Shown piece by piece: positions 43,003-51,857 of a stretch of 64,000 nt of DNA (within the stretch, counting starts at the first letter, position 1; every line of letters starts with the position of its first letter). This stretch comes from Clostridia bacterium (GTDB lineage Bacteria; Bacillota; Clostridia; Lachnospirales; Lachnospiraceae): positions 1-64,000 of the forward strand of contig SAAB01000003.1 in assembly GCA_009929615.1 (NCBI GenBank). Direction: 5' to 3'. The translations under genes and the position numbers were made by a program. A model generated the notes under the pieces. It was not told the origin of the DNA, made no database searches, and saw nothing but the letters and a program-made list of their open reading frames with translations.

Positions 43003-44253
43003 ATGCTTGAAAATGTACGACTTTCAATTCAGGGCATCTGGTCCCATAAAATGCGTTCCTTCCTCACGATGCTTGGAATCATCATCGGTATCGCTGCTAT
43101 TATCTCTATTGTTTCTACTATCAAGGGAACAAATGAGCAAATCAAACAAAATCTGGTCGGCTCAGGAAATAATACAGTTGAAGTGAAGCTTTATCAGAAC
43201 GACTGGGAATACGAGCCGACCTACAACGGACTTCCGCAGGGTGTCCCTGTTGTCAGCAAAGATACCATGGACAGCATTTTAGATGTAGAAGGTGTTGCTG
43301 ACGCCTCCCTCTATTTAGCCAGAAATTACGCCGATGGCATTTACTATAACAATACCTCCTTCAATGGTGGAAAGATTTATGGTATCGACAGCCAGTATTT
43401 TTCTACCTGCGGCTATCGTATCCAAAAAGGCCGCAGCTTCATTCCGGCGGATTATAAAGATTTCCACAAGGTCGCTATTGTTGATGCAGATGCAGCCAAT
43501 TCCCTTTTTACCGGAAGCGACCCCATTGGTAAAACCATCGAAATCCAGGGTGAACCTTTTGTTGTCGTTGGCACATGTGAGAAAGCCAACAGCTTTAAAC
43601 CTGTCATTAACTCCATTGATGATTACAATAACTATATGGCTTCCAGCAGCAGCGGTATCCTTTTTATTCCGGATGCTGCCTGGCCGATTGTTTATAACTA
43701 TGATGAGCCGCAAAACCTCATTATCCGTGCCACCAGCACAGATGAGATGAGCAATGCGGGACGTAACTGTGCAGACCTGTTAAATGGTTTTGTCACTTCT
43801 TCCGATGTCAAATATAAGGCTTCTGACCTTTTAGAGCAGGCTAAAAATCTCCAGGATTTAAGTGCTGCAACAAATCAACAGCTCATATGGATTGCCAGTA
43901 TCTCCCTTTTGGTCGGCGGTATCGGAGTTATGAATATCATGCTCGTTTCCGTTACTGAACGTACCCGGGAAATTGGTCTGAAAAAAGCAATCGGTGCGAG
44001 AAAACAACGTATTCTTGCCCAATTTCTAACCGAGGCTGCCGTATTAACCAGCCTCGGTGGAATCATCGGCGTTGTTGTCGGTATTATTATGGCCCAGGTG
44101 ATTTCGAAAATTTCCCAGACCCCTTCCGCCATCAGCCTTCCTGCCATCCTCTTTTCCGTTGTATTCTCCATGGCAATCGGAATCCTATTTGGCTTGCTGC
44201 CATCCATAAAAGCGGCAAATCTGAACCCAATCGATGCTCTGCGTCACGAATAA
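43003..44253 (+). CDS. ABC exporter permease (MacB/FtsX type)
   Basis: 416 residues. First helix MRSFLTMLGIIIGIAAIISIVS, a large extracytoplasmic domain with the MacB_PCD pattern (GSGNNTVEVK, GRSFIPADYKDFHKVAIVDADAANSLF, GEPFVVVGTCE) and the C-terminal FtsX helices QQLIWIASISLLVGGIGVMNIMLVSVTERTREIGLKKAIGARKQRI. It ends ANLNPIDALRHE, classic for MacB-like permeases. Ribosome site AAAGGAGG before ATG 43003. Confidence 0.95.
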   Translation: MLENVRLSIQGIWSHKMRSFLTMLGIIIGIAAIISIVSTIKGTNEQIKQNLVGSGNNTVEVKLYQNDWEYEPTYNGLPQGVPVVSKDTMDSILDVEGVADASLYLARNYADGIYYNNTSFNGGKIYGIDSQYFSTCGYRIQKGRSFIPADYKDFHKVAIVDADAANSLFTGSDPIGKTIEIQGEPFVVVGTCEKANSFKPVINSIDDYNNYMASSSSGILFIPDAAWPIVYNYDEPQNLIIRATSTDEMSNAGRNCADLLNGFVTSSDVKYKASDLLEQAKNLQDLSAATNQQLIWIASISLLVGGIGVMNIMLVSVTERTREIGLKKAIGARKQRILAQFLTEAAVLTSLGGIIGVVVGIIMAQVISKISQTPSAISLPAILFSVVFSMAIGILFGLLPSIKAANLNPIDALRHE

Positions 44254-44265
44254 AGGAGTATTGAA

Positions 44266-44787
44266 ATGACACATAAAATGCTGAACACAAACTTTATTCC
44301 TGTAATTATTATCAGTTTAATAACTTTTTTATCGCTGGCTGCTATCCTGTTTTTTTCCAGCCCGATTATGGCCTATCTTGCAGACCTGACCGAAGACACC
44401 TCCGCCGGTGTCTCCGGACTTGAGTTGATATTCGAGTTTGGTGCCTATTTTATTGATCTCTTTTTCCTGATAATCTTTTTAGCTATTGACTTTATCTGCA
44501 CTCTGGCCTTTACAATTTTAGCTCTATTAAACCGCTTTCTTTTTTCACATTTTGAAAAGGGGATACGGGGATATCAAATTGGAAAGGGCTTTGAACTTGC
44601 ATTTCTAACTATGACAGGATTTCTAGGTCTGTTCTTTATGGCTTTGACGATTCAGGGACGCTTGTATCTCTATGCGTTGCTGCTTGCCATTTACTCCTGT
44701 GCCGTCATTTTTATCATTGCTCTCAACTTTCGAAATACCTATCTGGAAAATATGGATGTTTTACCGGAAGATTCTGATAATATATAA
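44266..44787 (+). CDS. Small multi-helix membrane protein (unknown), last gene of the exporter operon
   Basis: 173 residues with about four helices (12-33, 56-85, 110-130, 137-155). No known motif. Only 12 bases behind the permease, so probably an accessory of the exporter. The C-terminal tail is acidic (NMDVLPEDSDN). Confidence 0.55.
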   Translation: MTHKMLNTNFIPVIIISLITFLSLAAILFFSSPIMAYLADLTEDTSAGVSGLELIFEFGAYFIDLFFLIIFLAIDFICTLAFTILALLNRFLFSHFEKGIRGYQIGKGFELAFLTMTGFLGLFFMALTIQGRLYLYALLLAIYSCAVIFIIALNFRNTYLENMDVLPEDSDNI

Positions 44788-44821
44788 CAAAAATATGAGC
44801 TTGAAATTATTTAACAGAACA

Positions 44822-44866
44822 CAAAAACGGTGTAGCCTTCTTAAAAAGGCTACACCGTTTTTTATA
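44822..44866. terminator. Bidirectional terminator
   Basis: AAAACGGTGTAGCC and GGCTACACCGTTTT make a 14-bp perfect stem with a ten-base loop and T-run. Ends both the exporter operon and the convergent GH18 gene. Confidence 0.9.
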
Positions 44867-44873
44867 TTCTACA

Positions 44874-46583
44874 TTACTTTACATACTGTGCAATAATATT
44901 CCAAATCTCAGGGCCGCTTTCCCAGCCAATACGCCAGCTTGCAACTCCCGCTAAATCATAGTCCTGAATCATCTTCATACGGGCTGTAATAGATGTTTCA
45001 TCTTCCAGCCATATCTGATAGAGACGGCCGTCTGTTTCAGAAGTGTATTCGCCATAGTTCTGTCCCGTTTCTTCGTCATAAACCGGTGTAACATCATGGC
45101 TTTCAAGATATCCTTCTGCCTCTGTCATACCTGCACTGAAGGACTCTACAACACCAGCGCTGTCCGTTGCCCACACACGGGTATACAACGGAATGGCATT
45201 GATAACCTTTTCCTTCGGAACCATAGCAATCATATCTTCAATACCCTGTTCAACAAATCCCATAGATGCTACAGAACCAGCGACTTCGGAACTGCTATGA
45301 TGTTCATCATAACCCATGATGATGATATAATCTGCAAAAATCCCTTCTTCTTTATGATTATAATGTTTCCAGTATACAGGTACATAATTATCAATCGAGA
45401 ATACGACCTTTTTCTCCCGACACAATGCAGACATCTCTCGTACAAACTGAATATAGTTGTCCGCTCCGTCAACGCCAATCATCTCAAAATCCAGGTTGAT
45501 ACCATCTAAATCATAGCTGTCAATGTAGGTCTCGAGCTGGTCTAATACGTGCTGCCGTTTCTCTCTGGAAGCCAAAATCTCGTCAGTCATCTCACCATCA
45601 AAGTTTGTAAACTCATTCGAGAACATAGCCCAGACTTCAACGCCTGCTGCATGCGCTGTTTTTACATAATCCGCACTTCCCAGCGTTACTAAATCACCAT
45701 CCGTATTCTCAAAATACAGCCACCTTGGGCTAATCGTATTAATTCCCGGTGTTTCTTCAAGAATCTGACTCAATTCATCATTGGCTGTTTCATTATAAAC
45801 ACCATGCCATGCCAGGTTTATCTTATAGTCTTTTGAAATACTGGTAAATACAGGTTCTGTGAAATCCGGCTCTGTAAGTGTTGTCATGGATGGGGTCTCT
45901 AAGTACTTATTCTCAACCCAGCCATTATAACCATCCTCTGTAACAACCTGTACCCATTCATCACCACCGCCATCATCTAATACATAAAGGCGTTCACCCT
46001 GTTCGAGCTTTCTAAATACTGGGCTCTTAGGGCCACCCTGATACCGAATATAAGCTTTCTTTCCATTGACAGTTGTTGTATTCGCCTCGCCCCATGTTGT
46101 ACGAATAACAACACGGTTTGGTTCTGTATAAGAGGCACAATCCATCTTTGTGTTTTCCTTTATAAAATCAAGAGAAATATAAAGCATCCCAGCTTTCTCT
46201 ATGACTACAGGAATATCACTTGTTTCTTTAGATGTACCTACCATATAGGATGTTGAATCCGGTGTATACTCAGCAGTACCCTCTGGCGTTGTATAAAGAA
46301 TGATGTTCTCATCTTCCTGCCAGTAAATCCTGGAATCAAACTGGCTGTTTGCCGTATTCACATCCAGATAAACATTGCCCGAACCATCATCAATAGCCCG
46401 TGTTTCCATCATCTCATTATTCAATGTAATCGTATACTCCCCATCAGAAACGCCATAGGTGGCATTATAATCCACCACATCCTTTTCAGACCGCAAATCA
46501 TCGATTATGTCACAGCCGCCAAGAATACCGAGGAGCGATACAGAAATAATGAACATTCCTATAAATCTTCTTATCTTATTCAT
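44874..46583 (-). CDS. Cell-wall-directed GH18 family glycosyl hydrolase, lipoprotein
   Basis: 569 residues. Signal peptide with lipobox LGGC (FIISVSLLGILGGCDIIDD). Residues about 40-190 contain a copper-amine-oxidase-like stalk domain (LYISLDFIKENTKMDC). A bacterial SH3 segment follows (KSPVFRKLEQGERLYVLDDGG...GWVENKYLE), then a GH18 barrel (about 245-569) with the catalytic DGINLDFEMIG (DxxDxDxE) and final WRIGWESG. Such proteins act on chitin-like or peptidoglycan polymers, e.g. the spore-cortex YaaH family. A membrane protein gene is just upstream, 30 bases away. Confidence 0.9.
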   Translation of the reverse strand: MNKIRRFIGMFIISVSLLGILGGCDIIDDLRSEKDVVDYNATYGVSDGEYTITLNNEMMETRAIDDGSGNVYLDVNTANSQFDSRIYWQEDENIILYTTPEGTAEYTPDSTSYMVGTSKETSDIPVVIEKAGMLYISLDFIKENTKMDCASYTEPNRVVIRTTWGEANTTTVNGKKAYIRYQGGPKSPVFRKLEQGERLYVLDDGGGDEWVQVVTEDGYNGWVENKYLETPSMTTLTEPDFTEPVFTSISKDYKINLAWHGVYNETANDELSQILEETPGINTISPRWLYFENTDGDLVTLGSADYVKTAHAAGVEVWAMFSNEFTNFDGEMTDEILASREKRQHVLDQLETYIDSYDLDGINLDFEMIGVDGADNYIQFVREMSALCREKKVVFSIDNYVPVYWKHYNHKEEGIFADYIIIMGYDEHHSSSEVAGSVASMGFVEQGIEDMIAMVPKEKVINAIPLYTRVWATDSAGVVESFSAGMTEAEGYLESHDVTPVYDEETGQNYGEYTSETDGRLYQIWLEDETSITARMKMIQDYDLAGVASWRIGWESGPEIWNIIAQYVK

Positions 46584-46613
46584 GTGTCTTAACCTAACCT
46601 TCCTTTTTGGTTT

Positions 46614-47207
46614 TTATGCTTCGTAAGAAAACAATCTGCCCGCTACAAAACAACCGAGCATCATTAAAAATGCAATAACATAACAAAGTATGTCCCTCTC
46701 CCGGCTCGTATCATATGCCAAAAGAACTCTATCCGAAATATGGTAAGTCTCAAAATATTCTTCTAGGGTTAATCCTTCACTTTCAGCTGCTTTTTCAAAA
46801 ACCTCTGTACCCTCTGTGGTCTGAGCCAGAAAAGAATAGTCTGACAAATCGGGCATCGCCTGTGAAAGCCCAGAATCCTCTGTCTCTGCCTGTATCTCTA
46901 CAAACCATGACTGTTCACCAATCGAACCAATATAATAGTAACCACTTATCGATTCCGCAGCATTCACCGTATAGAACCCTGTAAATTGTAAATCCATATC
47001 TTCCACCTTGACGTAAGATGCTTCTTCTTCCGGATACCAGACCGTTCCTGTATCCGCCGCATTCACGGAAGGAATGAAAAAAGGATTCCGCCAAAAAAGT
47101 AACCCGCCGATAATTACTATACCAAAGACAATACCCAGGCCATAAAAAAGCCAGCGCAAAGCCGGATAGCGTTTCTTCTGGTCACTCTTTATCTCTTGTT
47201 TTTCCAT
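46614..47207 (-). CDS. Small two-helix membrane protein (unknown)
   Basis: 197 residues. One helix at about 18-42, an extracytoplasmic part (YVKVEDMDLQFTGFYTVNAAESISGYYYIGSIGEQSWFVEI), a last helix at about 176-193. Its general shape resembles the gene at 8051 (helix, outer domain with YY-G phrases, helix), but sequence identity is not obvious. A strong promoter precedes it at 47239-47267, and GH18 follows it. Confidence 0.55.
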   Translation of the reverse strand: MEKQEIKSDQKKRYPALRWLFYGLGIVFGIVIIGGLLFWRNPFFIPSVNAADTGTVWYPEEEASYVKVEDMDLQFTGFYTVNAAESISGYYYIGSIGEQSWFVEIQAETEDSGLSQAMPDLSDYSFLAQTTEGTEVFEKAAESEGLTLEEYFETYHISDRVLLAYDTSRERDILCYVIAFLMMLGCFVAGRLFSYEA

Positions 47208-47238
47208 ATTGATAGACTCCTATGCAGATTATATTACG

Positions 47239-47267
47239 ATTATACTACATCGGAGCCTATCAGGCAA
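47239..47267 (-). promoter_or_regulatory. Promoter of the 46614-47207 gene
   Basis: On the minus strand TTGCCT (47267-47262), 17-base spacer, TATAAT (47244-47239). Confidence 0.75.
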
Positions 47268-47575
47268 ATGTTAATAGAAATCTTACCCACTTTACAGGAG
47301 ATGCAGCCCTGAAATATGTAATGATATCCCACACTTGACATATAATAAGATTAACTGAGAATAATGCTTCCTGAAATAATTATGCTTATAAAATTCATAT
47401 AATGGGGAACATTCTACAGAGTAGCCTTTACAAGATGATGTAAAGATTAGAAATGGATTAGGAGTCAGGCACATTACCTTAGAAATCTTATATAATCTTA
47501 TTATAGCAAGGTATAGAAAAAACAGCAATTCCAATGCTTCGACAAATATTTCTTAAAATTTAATATTTTAATCTC
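47268..47575. other. Intergenic AT-rich region without a recognised gene
   Basis: An 80-codon open frame (47292-47534, minus) has no ribosome site and no recognisable sequence; I take it as chance. The region is AT-rich and holds no RNA motif or repeat that I could recognise. Confidence 0.5.
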
Positions 47576-47604
47576 TTTACAGTTTCTGTTGCTGTGGTTA
47601 TACT
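47576..47604 (+). promoter_or_regulatory. Promoter of mecA
   Basis: TTTACA (47576-47581), 17-base spacer, TATACT (47599-47604). Confidence 0.75.
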
Positions 47605-47642
47605 GTAGGTAACCTCAATCCTACATTAAGGGAGTGATTTTT

Positions 47643-48425
47643 ATGAAGATTGAGAAACTTAATGAAAACCAGATTCGTTGTACATTAAATAAAGAAGATT
47701 TAGCGGGCCGTGAGATTAAGCTGAGTGAGCTTGCTTATGGTTCAGATAAAGCAAAGAGGCTTTTTCGTGATATGATGACTCAGGCTTCGACAGAAGTTGG
47801 GTTTGAAGCGAATGATATTCCTCTGGTCATTGAAGCAATTCCCGTATCCAGTGAATGTATTATATTAATAGTAACCAAGGTTGAGGACCCGGAAGAACTG
47901 GATACCCGTTTTTCAAAATTCTCTGCAGCGAACAACATGTCTTACGAAGATGAAGATGGCACCATTGGTGGAGATTCATCCCAGACAGAATATCGTAGTG
48001 CTGCAGATATTTTAGATTTGTTCAAAAAAATCAGCGAAGAATTAATTGTTAATGAGATTTCCTCAGACGAGTCTCAGATACCTCTGCCTTCGGGTTCAAA
48101 AGACAAGGCCGAGAACATGATTGCTTCTGTTGATATGACCAAGATTTTCCTCTTTCATAGATTGGAAGATGTCTGCCAGTATGCAAAGATTATCCAGCCG
48201 AAATATAACGGCTGGAACACATTGTATAAAGACCCGGTATCCGGCAGCTTCTATTTAACGATAAGTAAGGGGAAGGCCTCGCCAGAGCTTTATAATAAAA
48301 TCTGCAATATCGCAATCGAATATGGCGAATGCGTTTCTGCAACCGCTGCATCCGTTGCCTACTACAACGAACACTTTACAGTAATGATTCGTAATAAAGC
48401 GATTCAGAAACTGGCAATTCTGTAA
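47643..48425 (+). CDS. mecA: Adaptor protein MecA
   Basis: 260 residues from ATG 47643 (AAGGGAG eight bases upstream). N-terminus MKIEKLNENQIRCTLNKEDLAGREIKL, then FRDMMTQASTEVGFEAND, the acidic linker and a C-terminal domain (FHRLEDVCQYAKII, FYLTI, CNIAIEYGE). MecA brings substrates such as ComK to ClpC. In Clostridia its role in competence is uncertain. Single gene with its own promoter and terminator. Confidence 0.93.
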   Translation: MKIEKLNENQIRCTLNKEDLAGREIKLSELAYGSDKAKRLFRDMMTQASTEVGFEANDIPLVIEAIPVSSECIILIVTKVEDPEELDTRFSKFSAANNMSYEDEDGTIGGDSSQTEYRSAADILDLFKKISEELIVNEISSDESQIPLPSGSKDKAENMIASVDMTKIFLFHRLEDVCQYAKIIQPKYNGWNTLYKDPVSGSFYLTISKGKASPELYNKICNIAIEYGECVSATAASVAYYNEHFTVMIRNKAIQKLAIL

Positions 48426-48478
48426 TGTTTTTCATAACTATTGTGGAAAACCCAAAGTTTCTTATAAGAAAAAGCAAG

Positions 48479-48524
48479 AAAAAGACCTGTTACACGAAGT
48501 AATTCGTATAACAGGTCTTTTTAT
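48479..48524. terminator. Bidirectional terminator
   Basis: AAAAGACCTGTTA and TAACAGGTCTTTTT are paired around a loop that can fold further (CGAA/TTCG). It lies between mecA and the convergent DUF1858 gene. Confidence 0.85.
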
Positions 48525-48532
48525 CATCTATC

Positions 48533-48742
48533 CTACTGATTATTCTTTTCAAGGAATTTATTGATTTCTGAAACTAATGCTGTTGGATCAATGCCATGAA
48601 CCATAGCTGCTTCTGCAATTGTTTCTCCCTGAGAAGATGGACAACCAAGACAGTGCATACCGATGCTCATTAAAATAGGAGCTACGCCAGCATCAATTCT
48701 TAATAAATCGCCAATCATAGTATCTTTAGTTACCTGTGCCAT
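48533..48742 (-). CDS. DUF1858 domain protein
   Basis: 69 residues. Sequence MAQVTKDTMIGDLLRIDAG, IGMHCLGCPSSQGETIAEAA fits DUF1858, with the CxxC redox or metal pair in the HCLGCPS loop and a helical end. Members are associated with redox or nitrogen enzymes and hybrid-cluster proteins. It is the only gene of its transcript. A ribosome site GAAGGAGGGC is before ATG 48742. Confidence 0.9.
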   Translation of the reverse strand: MAQVTKDTMIGDLLRIDAGVAPILMSIGMHCLGCPSSQGETIAEAAMVHGIDPTALVSEINKFLEKNNQ

Positions 48743-48778
48743 TTTTAAGCCCTCCTTCTGAAATTTTGGTTAATGCCT

Positions 48779-48807
48779 ATTATAATACATTCCCAACGCC
48801 TTGACAA
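48779..48807 (-). promoter_or_regulatory. Promoter of the DUF1858 gene
   Basis: On the minus strand TTGTCA (48807-48802), 17-base spacer, TATAAT (48784-48779). Confidence 0.8.
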
Positions 48808-48870
48808 GTCTTTTGACATCATCGAAATTTCCCTTCCAGAAATTATCTCCTATATTTCATGATTTTATAC

Positions 48871-48899
48871 TTGTCTAAACAGACTTTTTGTATTACAAT
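48871..48899 (+). promoter_or_regulatory. Promoter of the ferredoxin gene
   Basis: TTGTCT (48871-48876), 17-base spacer, TACAAT (48894-48899). Confidence 0.75.
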
Positions 48900-48957
48900 A
48901 ATGACGTACAACTTACAGTACTATTCTATTTATTATACTTATAAGGAGGTAACTATC

Positions 48958-49131
48958 ATGGCATATGCAATTTCATCTGAATGTATTTCTTGTGGTGCTT
49001 GTGCTGGCGAATGTCCAGTTGGCGCTATCGTAGAAGGTGACGGAAAATACGAAATCAAAGCTGAAGAATGTATCGATTGCGGTACATGCGCAGGAGCTTG
49101 CCCTACAGGAGCTATCGCTCAGGCTGACTAA
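48958..49131 (+). CDS. 2[4Fe-4S] ferredoxin, clostridial type
   Basis: 57 residues. Two classical clusters: CISCGACAGECPVGAI and CIDCGTCAGACPTGAI (CxxCxxCxxxCP twice). Ribosome site AAGGAGG eight bases before ATG 48958. Low-potential electron carrier for hydrogenase, pyruvate:ferredoxin oxidoreductase and similar anaerobic enzymes. Confidence 0.97.
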   Translation: MAYAISSECISCGACAGECPVGAIVEGDGKYEIKAEECIDCGTCAGACPTGAIAQAD

Positions 49132-49141
49132 TTCAAAACAT

Positions 49142-49184
49142 AAAAAAGGTGCTTTAGGGATTTTCCTAAAAAGCACCTTTTTTC
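49142..49184. terminator. Terminator of the ferredoxin gene
   Basis: AAAAAAGGTGCTTT and AAAGCACCTTTTTT with a TTAGG/CCTAA inner stem. Works for both convergent genes. Confidence 0.88.
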
Positions 49185-49199
49185 TTTTTCTTAATGTAT

Positions 49200-49871
49200 T
49201 TAATGGCGAAACCACCCAAAACGACGTTTGTTCATCTTTGTTGGTGTATAGGGTGGCAGTTTTGTTGCTGCCGCTTCCTGATATCCTCTCTGTCTTCCCC
49301 GGATAGCCTCATCCAGCTTCCTAAATCGTGCTTCATCCTTTCTGTCCCGTTCCTGCTCCATAACTTCCATCTCATTTAAAATACTGTCCGTCACCCTCTG
49401 GGTAATGGCATCTTCAAGTCTAAGATTATTCTCATGAAGGGCCTGGGCCACAATTCCATCCATTATGTATTTAAAATGGCTCATCTTCTCTGTTGCTGTC
49501 GTCTTGACGACTGCTGGTTCTGCTGCTGTTTTAACTTCTGCCAATTCCGTTACCGGATTTTCTTCCGGCACCCTTTCCTCTTCCTTTTCTTCATAACTCT
49601 GACGTACATTATCCAATGAAATAATATTGCTGTCTATTTCATCCGCAAACATTATCTGCAGAACATCTTTTATCGCTTTCAATTGAAATCCCCGGTCCTT
49701 TAACGCCTTAATCTGGCAAAAAATTTCGATTTCATGTTGTGTATAATAACGGTGGCCCATTTCATTCCTTGGTATATCCAGTGCCAGTTCATCCTCCCAG
49801 TATCTTAATACATGAGATTCAACCTCGACCATCTTTGCCGCATCCGATATTGTATATCGTACTTCTTCCAT
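49200..49871 (-). CDS. MerR family transcriptional regulator
   Basis: 223 residues. N-terminal MerR helix-turn-helix: YTISDAAKMVEVESHVLRYWEDELALDIPRNEMGHRYYTQHEIE, then KALKDRGFQLKAIKDVL. The middle is a Glu/Val-rich linker and the C-terminal 80 residues look like a coiled coil ending with basic RRFGWFRH. This lacks any metal-binding cysteines. It could be an activator with an unknown signal. Single-gene transcript after the dnaB operon terminator. Confidence 0.85.
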   Translation of the reverse strand: MEEVRYTISDAAKMVEVESHVLRYWEDELALDIPRNEMGHRYYTQHEIEIFCQIKALKDRGFQLKAIKDVLQIMFADEIDSNIISLDNVRQSYEEKEEERVPEENPVTELAEVKTAAEPAVVKTTATEKMSHFKYIMDGIVAQALHENNLRLEDAITQRVTDSILNEMEVMEQERDRKDEARFRKLDEAIRGRQRGYQEAAATKLPPYTPTKMNKRRFGWFRH

Positions 49872-49975
49872 AGAATACCTCCACTATAACCTTCTCGTTA
49901 TCTAACAATCAAATTATAGCAAACCCCCCGGATTTTTCAATTTTACAGCCTCACATCTTATCGACAGAGCACCCT

Positions 49976-50013
49976 CAAAAAAAGAAAAAACCGGTCACTT
50001 TTTTCGTGACCGG
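49976..50013 (-). terminator. Terminator of the gdpP-rplI-dnaB operon
   Basis: On the minus strand CCGGTCAC and GTGACCGG with a short loop and a long T-run. Confidence 0.85.
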
Positions 50014-50041
50014 CTCTACATAGACCGAATTCTGCGTTATT

Positions 50042-51376
50042 TTATTGCTTTGATTTATTGGCAAATTTTGTATAGTTAGGAAGCCAGACTAAATCAACCG
50101 TACCGATAGGACCATTACGCTGTTTTGCAATGATGATTTCAGAAATGTTCTTCTTATCCGTATCCTTATTATAATAATCATCCCGATATATAAACATAAC
50201 AACATCCGCATCCTGCTCAATAGCGCCTGACTCTCTAAGGTCAGACAAAATCGGACGGTGATCCGGTCTGGTTTCACAGGCACGGCTCAACTGGGATAAT
50301 GCAATAACCGGTGCATTAATCTCCCTTGCCAAAGCTTTTAAAGACCTGGAAATATCAGAAATTTCCTGCTGTCTGGAATCAGTTTTACGGCTTCCACCAC
50401 TCATCAGCTGTAAATAATCAATGATAACCAGTCCCAGATTATGTTCCAGCTTATACTTCCTGCATTTGGAACGAAGTTCTGTAATAGAAATACCCGGTGT
50501 ATCATCAATGATTAACGGTGCCTTACTAATATCTCCAGCACTTTCTATCAGTTTTTCCCAATCATTCGTACTCAGATTTCCAGTACGAATCAACTGGGAA
50601 TCCACCTTTGACTCCATGGATAAAAGTCGGTTGACCAACTGGTCTCTTGACATTTCCAAACTGAAAATAGCTGTAGTGACCTGACTCTTTACTGCAATAT
50701 GCTGAGCCAGATTCAAAACAAAAGCCGTTTTACCCATAGAAGGACGGGCTGCTATAAGAATCAGGTCAGAAGGCTGAAAACCCGAGGTTTTATAGTCTAA
50801 ATCATAAAATCCGGTAGCCAGTCCTGTAACAGTTCCCTTATGCTTTGCTGCAAGTTCTATCTTATCAATAACGCTCAGCACCACATCCCTGATAGGTACA
50901 TAGTCATCTGAACTCTTCTTCTGAAGTAAATCAAATATCTTCTTTTCGGTTTCTTCCAATATCTGGTCTACCGGTTCTTTACCCAGGTAACAGGTATTGG
51001 CAATTTCTTCATTCGCCTTAATCAGTCGGCGCATCAATGCTTTTTCTGACACAGTTTCTGCATAATGCTTAACATTCGCCGATGTCGGAACATCGTTTAT
51101 AATTCCACTGATGAACTCTACGCTGGTCAGCTCCGGCGGAACATCCTTATTCTTCAGACGTTCCTGGAGGGTCACTAAATCTACCGGCTTAGCTTCCCCG
51201 GATAATTCAGCCATCACATCAAATAGAATCCCGTACTGTCTTTGATAAAAATCATCCCCGGTAATCAGCTCTGTGGCAGTCACAATGGCATCGGCATCCA
51301 TCAGCATGGAACCGATAACCGCCCGCTCTGCCTCATCACTGTGTGGGTATATTCTCTTGATTAACGCTTCTTCCAT
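50042..51376 (-). CDS. dnaB: Replicative DNA helicase DnaB
   Basis: 444 residues from ATG 51376 (GGGAGGAGACACTTCG in front). Walker A ARPSMGKTAFVLNLAQ, Walker B-type IIDYLQLMSG, arginine finger region KNGPIG-like QRNGPIGTVDL and N-terminal domain MEEALIKRIYPHSDEAERAVIGSML. Unwinds DNA at the replication fork. The downstream gene order gdpP-rplI-dnaB is classical in Firmicutes. Confidence 0.96.
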   Translation of the reverse strand: MEEALIKRIYPHSDEAERAVIGSMLMDADAIVTATELITGDDFYQRQYGILFDVMAELSGEAKPVDLVTLQERLKNKDVPPELTSVEFISGIINDVPTSANVKHYAETVSEKALMRRLIKANEEIANTCYLGKEPVDQILEETEKKIFDLLQKKSSDDYVPIRDVVLSVIDKIELAAKHKGTVTGLATGFYDLDYKTSGFQPSDLILIAARPSMGKTAFVLNLAQHIAVKSQVTTAIFSLEMSRDQLVNRLLSMESKVDSQLIRTGNLSTNDWEKLIESAGDISKAPLIIDDTPGISITELRSKCRKYKLEHNLGLVIIDYLQLMSGGSRKTDSRQQEISDISRSLKALAREINAPVIALSQLSRACETRPDHRPILSDLRESGAIEQDADVVMFIYRDDYYNKDTDKKNISEIIIAKQRNGPIGTVDLVWLPNYTKFANKSKQ

Positions 51377-51410
51377 CGAAGTGTCTCCTCCCTGAATCAC
51401 ACAATTCTCA

Positions 51411-51857
51411 CTAAGCTTCTACAACTTTGACCGTCAACTCTGCCGTTACCTGTGGATGCACTTTATAAGGCACAATCACCGTACCTACCATTCGGATAGG
51501 CTCCTGTAAATGAAGCTTTTTCTTATCAATATCTAATCCCAGCTGTTTTTTTGCTGCTGCTACAATTTCTTTTGTTGAAACAGATCCAAATACCCGGCCG
51601 CCTTCTCCGGTTTTAATGGAAACGGTCACTATCTTTTCTTTAAGCTCTTCAGCATATACCTTTGCCGCTTCTAAAATCTCCTGAGCCACTTTCTCTTCAT
51701 TGGCTTTCTTCAACTTTAAGTCATTTAAGTTTTTCGTTGTTGCCTCTAAACCCAATTTTTTCTTTAATACAAAATTTCTGGCATAGCCTTCATTAATATC
51801 GACAATCTCGCCTTTTTTACCAAGGCTCTTTACATCTTCCAGCAAAATAACTTTCAT
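51411..51857 (-). CDS. rplI: 50S ribosomal protein L9
   Basis: 148 residues. [33 protein letters not shown] is the L9 N-terminal domain, and a long helix and C-terminal domain follow ([15 protein letters not shown]). Its start codon touches the gdpP stop codon. Confidence 0.96.
   Translation of the reverse strand: MKVILLEDVKSLGKKGEIVDINEGYARNFVLKKKLGLEATTKNLNDLKLKKANEEKVAQEILEAAKVYAEELKEKIVTVSIKTGEGGRVFGSVSTKEIVAAAKKQLGLDIDKKKLHLQEPIRMVGTVIVPYKVHPQVTAELTVKVVEA

Noticed and set aside
47292..47534. 80-codon open frame on the minus strand
   Set aside because: No ribosome site, unusual composition and no recognisable domain; it fills an AT-rich gap and is probably chance.
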